DNA of 64,000 bases, from the NCBI RefSeq assembly GCF_902706195.1, contig NZ_CACSJO010000007.1:1-64000 (forward strand), written 5' to 3'. Positions within the stretch are counted from its first letter, which is position 1, and each line of letters begins with the position of its first letter. Both the position numbers and the translations under genes were made by a program. Shown here piece after piece: positions 1-7,573 of the stretch. The stretch comes from Novosphingobium sp. 18050. GTDB lineage: Bacteria > Pseudomonadota > Alphaproteobacteria > Sphingomonadales > Sphingomonadaceae. Under the pieces are notes generated by a model. The model ran no database searches, had not been told where the DNA came from, and was given only the letters and a program-made list of their open reading frames with translations.

Positions 1-127
1 GAAAAGCGTAGGTCCGGCCTTCTGCAGAAGGCCGGACCTACGCTTGAGAACACCGAAACCACCATGCCATGAGCGGGGGTCAGTTCTTCGCTTCGCCAAG
101 GGGGTCAAACCCTCAGTTCGGTTGACA
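1..127. mobile_element. Probable terminal segment of an insertion sequence (IS21-like)
   Basis: On the minus strand this segment starts TGTCAACCGAACTGAGG and carries two spaced copies of a GACCCCC-type repeat (plus strand GGGGGTCAGTTC at 75-86 and GGGGGTCAAAC at 100-110). IS21-family ends start with TG and carry repeated internal motifs, which fits. The outer edge falls where homology to the Crp/Fnr-type gene begins (about base 126), as expected for an insertion into that gene. No transposase gene is visible because the window starts here. The family assignment is inference. Confidence 0.5.
4..45. repeat. Perfect 42-bp palindrome
   Basis: The left arm AAGCGTAGGTCCGGCCTTCTG is followed directly by its exact reverse complement, with no loop and no mismatch over 42 bp. 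It could form a very stable hairpin. There is no T-run after it, so a classical Rho-independent terminator is uncertain. It lies inside the putative insertion-sequence end and may shield the element from outside transcription. Confidence 0.9.
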
Positions 128-128
128 C

Positions 129-707
129 ATCGAGCACGCCTGGTTTTTGACCAGCGGTTTGACTTCGATTATCGCCATGTCCGCAGGTGTCCAAAGCATC
201 GAGGTCGGAATCTCCGGCCGTGACGGCGTGATCGGAATGCCGCTTGTCCTCGACAGTGACCGTTCGCCGCACAGGGTGTTTATGCAGGTCGGGGGCGAAG
301 GTTTCCGTATTGCCGCAGAGCCGCTCCAGGACGCGATCGACCAAAGCCCCTCACTGCGCAAACTGCTTTTACGGTACGTCCAGGCGTTCTCGGTGCAGCA
401 GGCTTATACAGCGCTGTCGAACGCCATCCATACCATCGAGGAGCGTCTGGCCCGCTGGTTGCTCATGACCCACGACCGGCAGGACAGTGATGATATCGCT
501 TTGACCCACGAATTCATGTCGCTGATGCTCGCGGTGCGGCGCCCCAGCGTCACGATTGCGCTTCATTCGCTGGAAGGCCTGGGTTTCATCAAAGCGAGCC
601 GCGGGTTGGTAGTGATCCGCAGCCGAAACGACCTCGAGGAGTTTGCCGGAATGGCTTACGGGATACCGGAAGCGGAGTATAAGCGTCTGATAGGATCGCT
701 TCGCTAG
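129..707 (+). pseudogene. Crp/Fnr-family regulator, N-terminally truncated
   Basis: The protein resembles sphingomonad Crp/Fnr-type regulators. The end of the cyclic-nucleotide-binding-like beta-roll is present (SIEVGISGRDGVIGMP, then PHRVFMQV), followed by the long helix with ERLARWLLM and a C-terminal winged helix (HEFMSLMLAVRRPSVTIALH). In-frame homology runs back to about base 126, where it meets a stop (TGA at 123-125) and the putative IS end. The first roughly 40 residues of the sensor domain are therefore gone. A TTG at 147 could start a 186-residue product, but this is more likely a gene broken by insertion. The DNA-binding half is intact. Confidence 0.75.
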
Positions 708-750
708 CATCGTCGCCGCGAAGCATAGGCAAGTGACGGACAATGCGCCA

Positions 751-1002
751 ATGGCCCGATATTATTTTCATTACCTCGCAAGCGGAAATCGGGTGGCGGA
801 TCCCGAAGGCAGCGAGCTTGAGAATCTCGAGGCCGCGCGGATGGAGGTGCTCGAGGCGTTGCGGGAGCTGTGGGCCGCTGCGATATTACAAGGCAATGAT
901 CTTGGCGAGGGGCGGGTCGAAGTGACTGACGGGAGCAGCGCCGTGTTACTGACCATACAGTTCGAAGAGGCACTTCCCGTAAGATTTCAAACGCAAATGT
1001 GA
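751..1002 (+). CDS. DUF6894 family protein
   Basis: A small protein of 83 residues starting MARYYFHYLA and continuing DPEGSELENLEAARMEVLEALREL, which is the DUF6894 pattern common in Rhizobiales and sphingomonads. The function is unknown. The ATG at 751 matches the family start; the in-frame GTG at 733 would add six residues with no family support. It lies 43 bp after the broken Crp-type gene on the same strand. No signal peptide or membrane segment is seen. Confidence 0.8.
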   Translation: MARYYFHYLASGNRVADPEGSELENLEAARMEVLEALRELWAAAILQGNDLGEGRVEVTDGSSAVLLTIQFEEALPVRFQTQM

Positions 1003-1080
1003 TAGGATGCCGTCCTGAGACGCACCGCTTCGGGTCGGCACAGTCACTGAGCAGGATCGGAGACCGATGCCGGGATGTTC

Positions 1081-1356
1081 TTATCGCTCGTCCATCGCCG
1101 CCGCGACCATGAAGCGCCAGGTGCTTGCAGCGTCACCCTGATGGCCCATGGCCGTTTCGGCATCGCCGACAGTCCGGATCACTTCAGCACCGGCAAGCGC
1201 CATGGCGTCAGTAGGTTCACGGATCGCATGGAATATCGCGCGTATATCGCGCTTGATGGTCTCCTGATGCTGGATGTCCAGTGAATCCCAGTCATCATGC
1301 CCGCTCGCGGACTCTGCGAGGGCACGAGCGGCCCGCTCGATGATTGATCCAGTCAT
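1081..1356 (-). CDS. Conserved hypothetical protein (91 aa)
   Basis: An acidic, mostly helical protein that opens with SIIERAARALAE and contains DIRAIFHAIREPTDAMALAGAEVI and a C-terminal WRFMVAAAMDER. The layout (N-terminal ERAARAL, central AIREP, C-terminal W-x-MV-x-AA) resembles short proteins common in sphingomonad phage-like and plasmid regions, from memory of such proteins. No catalytic motif is visible and no function is proposed. It stands alone on the minus strand between the DUF6894 gene and a noncoding stretch. Confidence 0.65.
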   Translation of the reverse strand: MTGSIIERAARALAESASGHDDWDSLDIQHQETIKRDIRAIFHAIREPTDAMALAGAEVIRTVGDAETAMGHQGDAASTWRFMVAAAMDER

Positions 1357-1852
1357 AAACTAAAGTATCACCTGACCTTTCAATGGCCAAGCAGGATCTG
1401 ACCGCTAGTGTCCATCCGATCAGATTGGCCGGTTCGTCGCCGGTAGCCCACGCCGCGTCCCATCGCGTTGGTCATTCCAGTCCTAGGTTCTATGACAGCG
1501 CCGAGCCAGTCGGAGGACCAACCGGCCAGGCCCACTCCCGGCGGTCGCGGTGGGGTTTCAGGCCGCCGGGAGACCATTGCTGCGTTACCGTTACCGGATT
1601 GTCTCAATGGAACTGACTGCGGCACGCGCCGCCTGTTGCGTCCCTGAGTTTAAGCACGCAGCGGCCGCTTTGCGGCAGCGATGGTCCTACCGTCCGAGCA
1701 AATGCATCAACCGGACTAAAACCTGTGCGCGGTTTCTTCCGCGCAGATTCTACAGGCGCATGCGGTATTATTAAGATACGTTCATCATCTTGTTAAGTCC
1801 GGCGAATGCATGATTCTAAATGAAGGCCGGTACGGTGCAGGATGGGGGAAAT
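1357..1852. other. Stretch without a recognised gene
   Basis: Short open frames exist on both strands but none resembles a known family or carries a convincing ribosome-binding site. The AT-richer part at about 1745-1815 probably holds the promoter of the LuxR-type gene that follows. Confidence 0.5.
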
Positions 1853-2098
1853 ATGCACGATATCTCTGAAATGGAACTGACTGCGCGTGAAGCCGAAGTG
1901 GTAGGCCATGTCGCATCCGGGATGTCGGCCAAAGAGATCGCAATCCGACTGGGCATTGCACCATGCACGGTCGAACGACACGTCGAAAACGTGCGTCTGA
2001 AGACCCGGACGCGTAACCGGGTCCACATGGTGGCATATCTCCTGCAGGAGGGTCTATTGGGAGCGGTGGCCGGCGAACAGCTGGCAAAACGAGCTTGA
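1853..2098 (+). CDS. LuxR-type HTH transcriptional regulator (HTH only)
   Basis: An 81-residue protein that is almost only a GerE/LuxR helix-turn-helix: LTAREAEVVGHVASGMSAKE, then IAIRLGIAPCTVERHVENV and a final helix with TRNRVHMVAYLL. There is no receiver or autoinducer-binding domain, so it would act as a free DNA-binding module or a partner of a larger regulator. The ATG at 1853 follows GGGGGAAAT closely. An upstream ATG at 1820 would add 11 residues without homology. The target is unknown; the PilZ gene lies convergently 87 bp downstream. Confidence 0.8.
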   Translation: MHDISEMELTAREAEVVGHVASGMSAKEIAIRLGIAPCTVERHVENVRLKTRTRNRVHMVAYLLQEGLLGAVAGEQLAKRA

Positions 2099-2185
2099 CG
2101 GTGACGCGAAAATGGACGCTGGGGCGAGCACCCGACGATCGCGAGGGCGTCGCGTGCATGCCGCTGCGGCGCGGAGACGTTTTCG

Positions 2186-2527
2186 TTATCCCCGGTTGCC
2201 TCGCAGGCGTGGGTTGGGTTGTAGCTGCGCAACTAGCAGCGCAAAATCATCTGCTCGAATGATGCGTTCGAACTGAAAACCGGCGCGCTCCTCATGTGAC
2301 CATACGAGATGGCCTTCGATCCGGCCGATTACAGGGAAACGAAGGGCGATCCGTTCACCGCTCTCGATGTCCGGCCGGCCCTGGATCATGAAGCCTTGGG
2401 ACGAGATATTGACCAGATGCAACTCCAGCTCGCCGAGGTGCCGATGCTCACCGGTGGTGGTATAATCGACTGGATGACGCGCGGCGCCGCGCATTTCGCT
2501 CACGGTAAGCCGCGCTCCCGCGCTCAT
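2186..2527 (-). CDS. PilZ domain protein
   Basis: A single-domain protein of 113 residues. It has an N-terminal arginine segment (RGAARHPVDY) followed by LVNISSQGFMIQG, matching the N-x-S-x-x-G signature of PilZ c-di-GMP receptors, and beta-strands ending VWSHEERAGFQFE. The usual R-x-x-x-R is imperfect (R-G-A-A-R), so c-di-GMP binding is likely but unproven. The ATG at 2527 has GGCAAGGAAC just upstream; an in-frame ATG at 2569 is less well placed. Confidence 0.75.
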   Translation of the reverse strand: MSAGARLTVSEMRGAARHPVDYTTTGEHRHLGELELHLVNISSQGFMIQGRPDIESGERIALRFPVIGRIEGHLVWSHEERAGFQFERIIRADDFALLVAQLQPNPRLRGNRG

Positions 2528-2869
2528 GTTCCTTGCCAGGAAGAATGTTCTTGGCAGCAGGCCGTGCATCGACGCCGGAATGTACAGTCCGGTTGCCCGG
2601 CATTGCAGAACCAGGGGGTGCTGAACGCGCTGCGAAGGCGGCGGATCACTTGCTGTATCATACCTTGGCCCAATGACTACAAATGAACAGACATACCGGG
2701 CCTATATGGTAAATTTGAAGTTACATGTGCGATGAATTGGCTTCTCGTTGCGGCGAACCGCTGAGCCGAAAGCAGGGTGAGGAAGTCGGTGCGCTCACAG
2801 TCCATGTTTGGCGCGCAGCCGCTAACGCGGCATTGGCAACCGAGCAGTCATGGATCAGTCGGTGTGGAA

Positions 2870-3064
2870 TTAAGCACTCAGGCGACGAGCAAGGATGGTT
2901 TCCGGCTCGGCCGGCTGAAGGCGCGACACCCGAAATGGCTGCATGGGGTTGTCGGTACGCACGATGAACTGGACCGTGGCTTCGCGGAGCTGCACAGCGA
3001 GAGCGTAGCAGTTTTCGAATAGAGCCAAGCGAGGACGAGTCGACGAGATTGATATGACGGTCAT
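2870..3064 (-). CDS. Small conserved hypothetical protein (64 aa)
   Basis: It carries RLALFENCYALAVQLREATV and then VQFIVRTDNPMQPFRV. This resembles short sphingomonad proteins with an ALF-x-NCYALAVQL core and a FIVRT-x-NP-x-QP-x-RV tail, recognised from memory. AGGAAAG lies upstream of the ATG at 3064, an acceptable ribosome-binding site. No domain of known function is visible. The stretches on either side (2528-2869 and 3065-3440) contain no gene I can support. Confidence 0.55.
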   Translation of the reverse strand: MTVISISSTRPRLALFENCYALAVQLREATVQFIVRTDNPMQPFRVSRLQPAEPETILARRLSA

Positions 3065-3441
3065 AGTGGCGTCTTTCCTAGAAGTCTGCGGGTTAAGTGC
3101 CGCCGAGCCGACGAGGGCGCTTCATTCATGGAATGTCGATTGTTCCTGATGTATCGATCATCGGGACCGGATTCGATGCTGGAGCGTTGATCCGGTTGCG
3201 CCCGCATCCACGGGTGTATTCTTCGATCGACGGGATCGGTACCGCTGCTACGGTTTCGATCCCGTTTCGTTCCCCACGGCGGCGCGTCGATCGTGCTCTG
3301 CCCCTAAGCCTTCCACTATTTAAACGCCGGGCATGAACGGTGCGAGTGGACGTCAGGTCTGCCTGGTGCAAGACGATGCAGATCGACTTTTGCCTGCGTT
3401 GCGACGGCAGCGACTTCGGCGCGGCAGGCGAGATGCATTGA

Positions 3442-3637
3442 GCGAACGCATCTTGGACGTCTCTGACAAACGCCGGGGCACGTGAATGACTGCGACAGCC
3501 AACGCAATGGCAGGGGCAATGCCCACAAACGGCGGTAGCCCAGCCTTAAACCCAAGCAAAAGCATGGGGTAATGAATGGCGTAAAGCGGGAACGAAATCG
3601 CCCCAAGTCGTTCCCCCAAATGGTCGAATGCTTCGCT
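3442..3637 (-). pseudogene. Acyltransferase 3 family C-terminal remnant
   Basis: The translated segment contains LGERLGAISFPLYAIHYPML and then hydrophobic helices (FVGIAPAIALAVAVI), the usual C-terminal membrane part of OafA/YrhL-type acyltransferase 3 proteins. The catalytic N-terminal two thirds are missing, and both flanks run into unrelated sequence. Its 5' part overlaps, antisense, the upstream edge of the CPBP remnant. It is a fragment left by rearrangement. Confidence 0.6.
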
Positions 3638-3662
3638 GGGACGCCCGCACCTTCGGGACGAT

Positions 3663-4086
3663 GCTTGTCGGCCTCGCGATCTCGCAAATCCCGCTGGCAT
3701 CCTCGCACTGCAGGGTGCAACGGTCTGGCAGGCGGGTGCCGGCAGCAATCTCGAAGTCGGCCGGGCGCTGCTCGCTTCGATCTCCGGTCCGTCCAGCCTT
3801 GCGCTGCTGGCCGCGAAGGTGCTGGTGGCGCCGATGATCGAGGAGTTGCTCTATCGCGGCTATCTGGTTGGTGCGCTCATTGAGCGGATGCCGGGAGCCG
3901 TAGTCGCGGTCATTTCAGCGGTGATCTTCGTAACCTTGCATTTCGAGCCGGCCAATCTTGTCGCGGCCCTGTGCCTCGGCCTCGGCGCCGCCCTATGTGC
4001 TGTGCGCACCCGGTCGGTCCTACCGGGGGCTGCTCGTGCATATTGCCAGCAACGGCTTCGGGATGTGGTACGTGACGCTCGGTTAG
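3663..4086 (+). pseudogene. CPBP family intramembrane protease, frameshifted fragment
   Basis: The reading frame of codons starting at 3663 shows SLALLAAKVLVAPMIEELLY and then RGYLVGAL, including the E-E-x-x-x-R glutamate motif of CPBP (Rce1-like/Abi) proteases, followed by FVTLHFEPANL with the second histidine motif. After RTRSVLPG the frame is lost at a run of five G at about 4025-4029. Dropping one G restores LLVHIASNGFGMWYVTLG and a stop at 4084-4086. The N-terminal membrane helices and start are also missing. The stop overlaps the end of the convergent antitoxin gene. Confidence 0.7.
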
Positions 4087-4376
4087 GTGGTAGCGACTGG
4101 TTCAAACTTCAGCTGCAGTCCGAGCGCCGGTAGCACTTTGAGCATGGTTTCAAGGGTCGGGTTGCCGTTTTCACCGAAGGCACGATAGAGCGCTTGCCGT
4201 TTGATACCGGTCTTCAAGGCGAGATCCGTCATGCCTTTGGCACGAGCAACCAGGCCGATTGCAGCAGCGACGATATGCACGTCGCCGGATCCAACCGCTT
4301 CGGCCAGCAGCTCGGTCTGATCCTCGGTTTCGGTAAGAAATTCGGCAGGATCGAAGGGGATGAGTTTCGTGGTCAT
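4083..4376 (-). CDS. higA: HigA-like antitoxin (XRE-type HTH addiction module protein)
   Basis: A 97-residue antitoxin. Its N-terminus (MTTKLIPFDPAEFLTETEDQ) and HTH (ARAKGMTDLALKTGIKRQAL followed by YRAFGENGNPTLETMLKVL) match the addiction-module antidote family that pairs with Gp49/HigB toxins. It would neutralise the toxin encoded just upstream at 4390-4695 and repress the shared promoter. The ATG at 4376 lies 13 nt after the toxin stop, so the order is toxin then antitoxin, as usual for higBA. Confidence 0.85.
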   Translation of the reverse strand: MTTKLIPFDPAEFLTETEDQTELLAEAVGSGDVHIVAAAIGLVARAKGMTDLALKTGIKRQALYRAFGENGNPTLETMLKVLPALGLQLKFEPVATT

Positions 4377-4389
4377 GCGGGCGTCTCTT

Positions 4390-4695
4390 TCACTGAAGCA
4401 GGTCGTTTTCGAGATCCGCCGCAATTTTCTTTGCAGCGGTAATATCGCGGTCCTGGCTAGACTTGTCTCCACCTACCAGAAGGATCACGAGGGATGCGCC
4501 TCGTCTGGTGAAGTAGATTCGATAGCCAGGCCCATAGTGAATGCGGATCTCAGAAACCCCGGCTCCGACAGATTTGACGTCGCCAGGCAGACCCAATTCC
4601 AAGCCCGCAATGGTCTTGGCAATGCGTGAGCGCGCACGAATATCCTTCAGCCGGTCGAACCATTTCTGGAAGGCAGGGGTAACTTGCGTCTTCAT
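4390..4695 (-). CDS. higB: HigB/RelE-like toxin (Gp49 family)
   Basis: A 101-residue protein with FQKWFDRLKDIRARSRIAKT, the strand IRIHYGPGYRIYFTRRGASL and the C-terminal VILLVGGDKSSQDRDITAA. These are characteristic of the RelE/ParE-fold Gp49-like toxins, which cut mRNA at the ribosome in studied members. It is the first gene of a two-gene operon with the HigA-like antitoxin. All expected blocks are present, so the toxin is probably active. A degraded relative of its core may lie near 25488-25530. Confidence 0.85.
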   Translation of the reverse strand: MKTQVTPAFQKWFDRLKDIRARSRIAKTIAGLELGLPGDVKSVGAGVSEIRIHYGPGYRIYFTRRGASLVILLVGGDKSSQDRDITAAKKIAADLENDLLQ

Positions 4696-4807
4696 GTGTC
4701 ACCGTGCCCCGGTTCGCGGCAACTGTCAACATATAAGAGACAGCGCAGTCAGTTCATTTCGGCTGTAGGCGAATTTAGAGGTCACACGTCCCCCCGCACC
4801 ATGATGG

Positions 4808-5146
4808 TCATGACGCGGCGTGAGACGCTGGCGTCCGCAGGATCTTCCGAGCGTAGACAGGGTCCAGGTCGTAAGCGTCGATCGCGAAATAGACCTTCGT
4901 GCCGCGATACTCGACGTGGCCGCGATCGCCCGGGCTTGCGTCGTCCTCGGGGAAGCGGTGCTTGCGGATCGCGGCGAGGATCTCGGCCTGGGCGACGATC
5001 CGCGTAGGCCCCTGCTCCTCACTGAACGTCGCGAGGCAGGTTCGGGTGATGACGGCGCGGCCGGTTCGATCGAGGCCGAGACGGCAGCGATCATTGAGAC
5101 GGGCGATGACTTCGGCGCGCTGGGCCTCGGCGGTGAGAGTCAACAT
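4808..5146 (-). CDS. DUF3768 family protein
   Basis: A 112-residue protein with RAEVIARLNDRCRLGLDRTG, RAVITRTCLATFSEE, DRGHVEYRGTKVYFAIDAYD and LDPVYARKILRT. This is the DUF3768 arrangement, common on alphaproteobacterial plasmids and of unknown function. The ATG at 5146 is preceded by GAAAGGACGC; upstream in-frame codons lack similarity. The gene is a typical marker of plasmid accessory DNA in sphingomonads. Confidence 0.8.
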   Translation of the reverse strand: MLTLTAEAQRAEVIARLNDRCRLGLDRTGRAVITRTCLATFSEEQGPTRIVAQAEILAAIRKHRFPEDDASPGDRGHVEYRGTKVYFAIDAYDLDPVYARKILRTPASHAAS

Positions 5147-5303
5147 GAGCGTCCTTTCAACAGAGGAATCAGGCAGCGAGCGGTATCCTGCCGTCCTGGG
5201 GGAGCCCGACGTTGAGATTCGGAAACCATTCCTCGAGCGCAAAATCACCTCCCCCTTTCCCTCTTGCGCCAATGATCTGCAGGGGCGAAGATGGCTGGCG
5301 TGG

Positions 5304-5725
5304 TCAGCTTGCAGGCAGGTTCAGCATGTCAGCGAGAGTTAGCGGCGGGGTCGCCCTTGGGCGGCGCTCGCAGCTGTAGCCATGTCTGGCAGCGTACTTG
5401 TGGACCGCAGCGTAGTTGACCTAAGACGCCCGCCAGATCGCGCAAGGGACACCATTGATGGGAGCGATACGGAGCGCCCTGCAGTCGTCATCCGTCCAGG
5501 GCTTATGAAACCCGTGGGTGAGACCCATGGCGTGGCGCGAGTGGTCAACGAGGCTCGGGTGCGCCCCATCTGCCGAGCCAGCTCTGCGGTAGGGATCACG
5601 CCGTACCGGGTGCGCGATGTGGCTTCCTCGGCCTCGGTCCAGTCCGGCAAGGTACGCCATCCGCTTTGGTTGGCATGGCTTTCGCGCAAGCCAAAGCATG
5701 GTCTTGCATTGCGCGAGGTCGTCAT
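5304..5725 (-). pseudogene. Decayed DNA-binding-like (SANT/HTH-type) gene with several frameshifts
   Basis: Coherent segments appear in three frames in succession on the minus strand: TARQM-like text TAELARQMGRTRASLTTRA (one frame), GLTHGFHKPWTDDDCRALRI (second), PLRDLAGVLG (third), then VHKYAARHGYSCERRPRA (second) and a tail LADMLNLPAS ending at a stop at 5304-5306. Together these resemble sphingomonad hypothetical proteins with repeated W-T-x-x-x-D / L-A-x-x-L-G-R modules. At least two indels are needed, so the gene is inactive. Confidence 0.5.
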
Positions 5726-5986
5726 CGTGCCGACGCTCGCGTATCCGGCCGACGGTAGAGGTCCGTTCGGTCTAGCGTACCAGGGCGTAATGGTCGCTGC
5801 TGGGGCCTAAATCGCGAACAATCGATACATGTAGCGAACCCATGCAGCTATGCCCTCCCAGGCCAGGGAATGCGCTTTCGTTCAATCGGGCTAGGGAGGT
5901 ACCTCGGGAAGATGCCACTACATACCCCATGCACGCTGAACTTGGAACCCACGGGTCGGAACGCTCGTTAATCTGACGAGGACTGT

Positions 5987-6721
5987 ATGGCGAAGTATAC
6001 TAAAGGCGACCATGTGAGCTGGAATTCGGAAGCCGAACAGGCGAGCGGCCGCATCATCAAGCTGCATGAACGGGATTTCGATTACAAAGGCCATCGGCAT
6101 CACGCTTCGAAGGAGGCACCGCAGTACGAGATCGCCAGCGACAAGATCGACCACATAGCGGCGCACAAGGAACACGCTGAAAAAGGTCGACTGATGGCGG
6201 CGGCTTTCACCACAATCGGCCATTCTAACCGCAGCCTCGAAGAGTTCCTTGATATGCTGCGAGATGCGCAGGTGGGCCTGCTGGTCGACGTGCGATCCTT
6301 TCCGAAATCGCGCAACAATCCTGTCTTCAATATCGACCGTCTTCCGTCCGATCTCGCGAAGCTGCAGATCGGCTATCAGCACTGCCCGGCACTGGGCGGG
6401 CGCCGTCCGAAACAGTCCGGTGTCGACGAAGGACTCAACGCCTTGTGGCGAGTGCAAAGCTTTCATAATTATGCCGACTATGCCTTGGGGGATACGTTCG
6501 GCGTGGCCCTTGATACGATCGTCCGGCTCGGCGGCGAGCGCCGGCTCGCCATGATGTGTTCGGAAGCGGTTTGGTGGCGATGTCACCGCCGCATCATCAC
6601 CGATTATCTGCTTTTGAACGGACACGCGGTCGATCACCTCATGGGGCCGGGCCAAACGCAGCAGGCCAAACCCACACCCGGTGCCGAGCGAACTGAACTG
6701 GGCAAGGTGATCTACCCTTGA
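5987..6721 (+). CDS. DUF2945-DUF488 fusion protein
   Basis: A 244-residue protein. Residues 1-65 match the DUF2945/HVA1 TUDOR-like family (KGDHVSWNSEAEQASGRIIK, later YKGHRHHASKEAPQYEIAS). From about residue 69 it matches DUF488 (FTTIGHSNRSLEEFLDMLRD, LVDVRSFPKSRNNPVFNID, CPALGGRRP, LAMMCSEAVWWRCHRRIITD). These are normally two adjacent genes. Here GGTCGACTGATG joins them in frame, with the ATG at 6193 able to serve as an internal start for DUF488 alone. DUF488 proteins keep a conserved cysteine and histidines but have no settled reaction. Confidence 0.8.
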   Translation: MAKYTKGDHVSWNSEAEQASGRIIKLHERDFDYKGHRHHASKEAPQYEIASDKIDHIAAHKEHAEKGRLMAAAFTTIGHSNRSLEEFLDMLRDAQVGLLVDVRSFPKSRNNPVFNIDRLPSDLAKLQIGYQHCPALGGRRPKQSGVDEGLNALWRVQSFHNYADYALGDTFGVALDTIVRLGGERRLAMMCSEAVWWRCHRRIITDYLLLNGHAVDHLMGPGQTQQAKPTPGAERTELGKVIYP

Positions 6722-6749
6722 AGCGTCTGGGCCGGCGCGAACGAGATGA

Positions 6750-7139
6750 TCACCGGATCGCCACCACCTTGACCTGCGCACCTTCGGCAATGGTCTTCCA
6801 GGCGAGATCACTGGTCCGCGCGGGCAGGCCGTCACGGCGGGCGAGCGCGAGACAGCAGCGATCGCCGAGCGACAGGCCAGCCTCCGAGGTCACCGCGCGC
6901 AGACGACCGGCCAACTGAGCCAGCGCCTTGTCGACCGGCACGATCGTCATCGGCAGCGGATCGAGCATCGCATCCACTTCGCGCTCGGGCATGCCGGCGT
7001 GCACAAAGTGACTGACGACCTCGGCGTAGTTCACCGCGCTGATCCTCGCGCCGGCGATGGCATTGGCAACCTTGGCGGCGCCGCGCTCGCCCTTAAGCAT
7101 GGCCAGCAACGCCGACGCATCGAGAACGACCTCAGTCAT
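6750..7139 (-). CDS. vapC: VapC toxin, PIN-domain ribonuclease
   Basis: A 129-residue PIN-domain protein. VVLDASALLAMLKGERG gives the first catalytic aspartate, NYAEVVSHF the conserved glutamate, and SLGDRCCLALARRDGLPART the later aspartates. VapC toxins cut specific RNAs with Mg2+. Its ATG overlaps the stop of the VapB-like gene by 4 nt (ATGA), the usual coupled layout. All acidic positions are in place, so it should be active. Confidence 0.9.
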   Translation of the reverse strand: MTEVVLDASALLAMLKGERGAAKVANAIAGARISAVNYAEVVSHFVHAGMPEREVDAMLDPLPMTIVPVDKALAQLAGRLRAVTSEAGLSLGDRCCLALARRDGLPARTSDLAWKTIAEGAQVKVVAIR

Positions 7140-7381
7140 TCGCCGCTATCCTGGCGGCGGTTGGCGAGAAAGGCGTCAACTGAGCTGTCCGAGTTGCCGT
7201 CAGTATAACGTTTGGCCAGCGCCTGCGCCCGGGCAACGGCTTGGGCGGCGGTGCGCAGCACCACGCCATCGTCGGTTTCGTCGAGGTAGATCGCACCGCC
7301 GCCGTTCAGGCCCAGGCGTTTGCGAATGTCAGCCGGCAGGCTCATGCGGCCATTGGGCGTGATGTTGATCTGAACGGTCAT
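7136..7381 (-). CDS. vapB: VapB antitoxin, AbrB/MazE-type
   Basis: An 81-residue protein with an N-terminal AbrB swapped-hairpin DNA-binding domain (QINITPNGRMSLPADIRKRL, then GLNGGGAIYLDETDDG) and a charged C-terminal tail that would wrap around VapC. It would neutralise VapC and repress the operon. The ATG at 7381 matches the family start; an in-frame GTG at 7405 is possible. It is the first gene of the pair, and the promoter must lie in 7382-7480. Confidence 0.85.
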   Translation of the reverse strand: MTVQINITPNGRMSLPADIRKRLGLNGGGAIYLDETDDGVVLRTAAQAVARAQALAKRYTDGNSDSSVDAFLANRRQDSGE

Positions 7382-7573
7382 GATGGGCTCGCTTGCGATC
7401 GGCACGGTAACTGGTCACAAACTAGACCTGTATTCTATTGCATGCAACTCTGCCCATAATGAGTCTCAACGAAGGTTTTTGACCATGCTCCCTGCTCCGT
7501 GACATGCCTCAGATAGGCACTTTCCATAATCGGACATTATGGTAATATTAGAGCGATTATTGGTCAGAACAGA

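Noticed and set aside
1380..1625. Overlapping frames on both strands at 1380-1625
   Set aside because: Neither has a family match or a good ribosome-binding site, and they exclude each other; treated as noncoding.
3097..3371. Short frames on both strands at 3097-3371
   Set aside because: Arg/Pro-rich, unsupported, and mutually overlapping; no protein family recognised.
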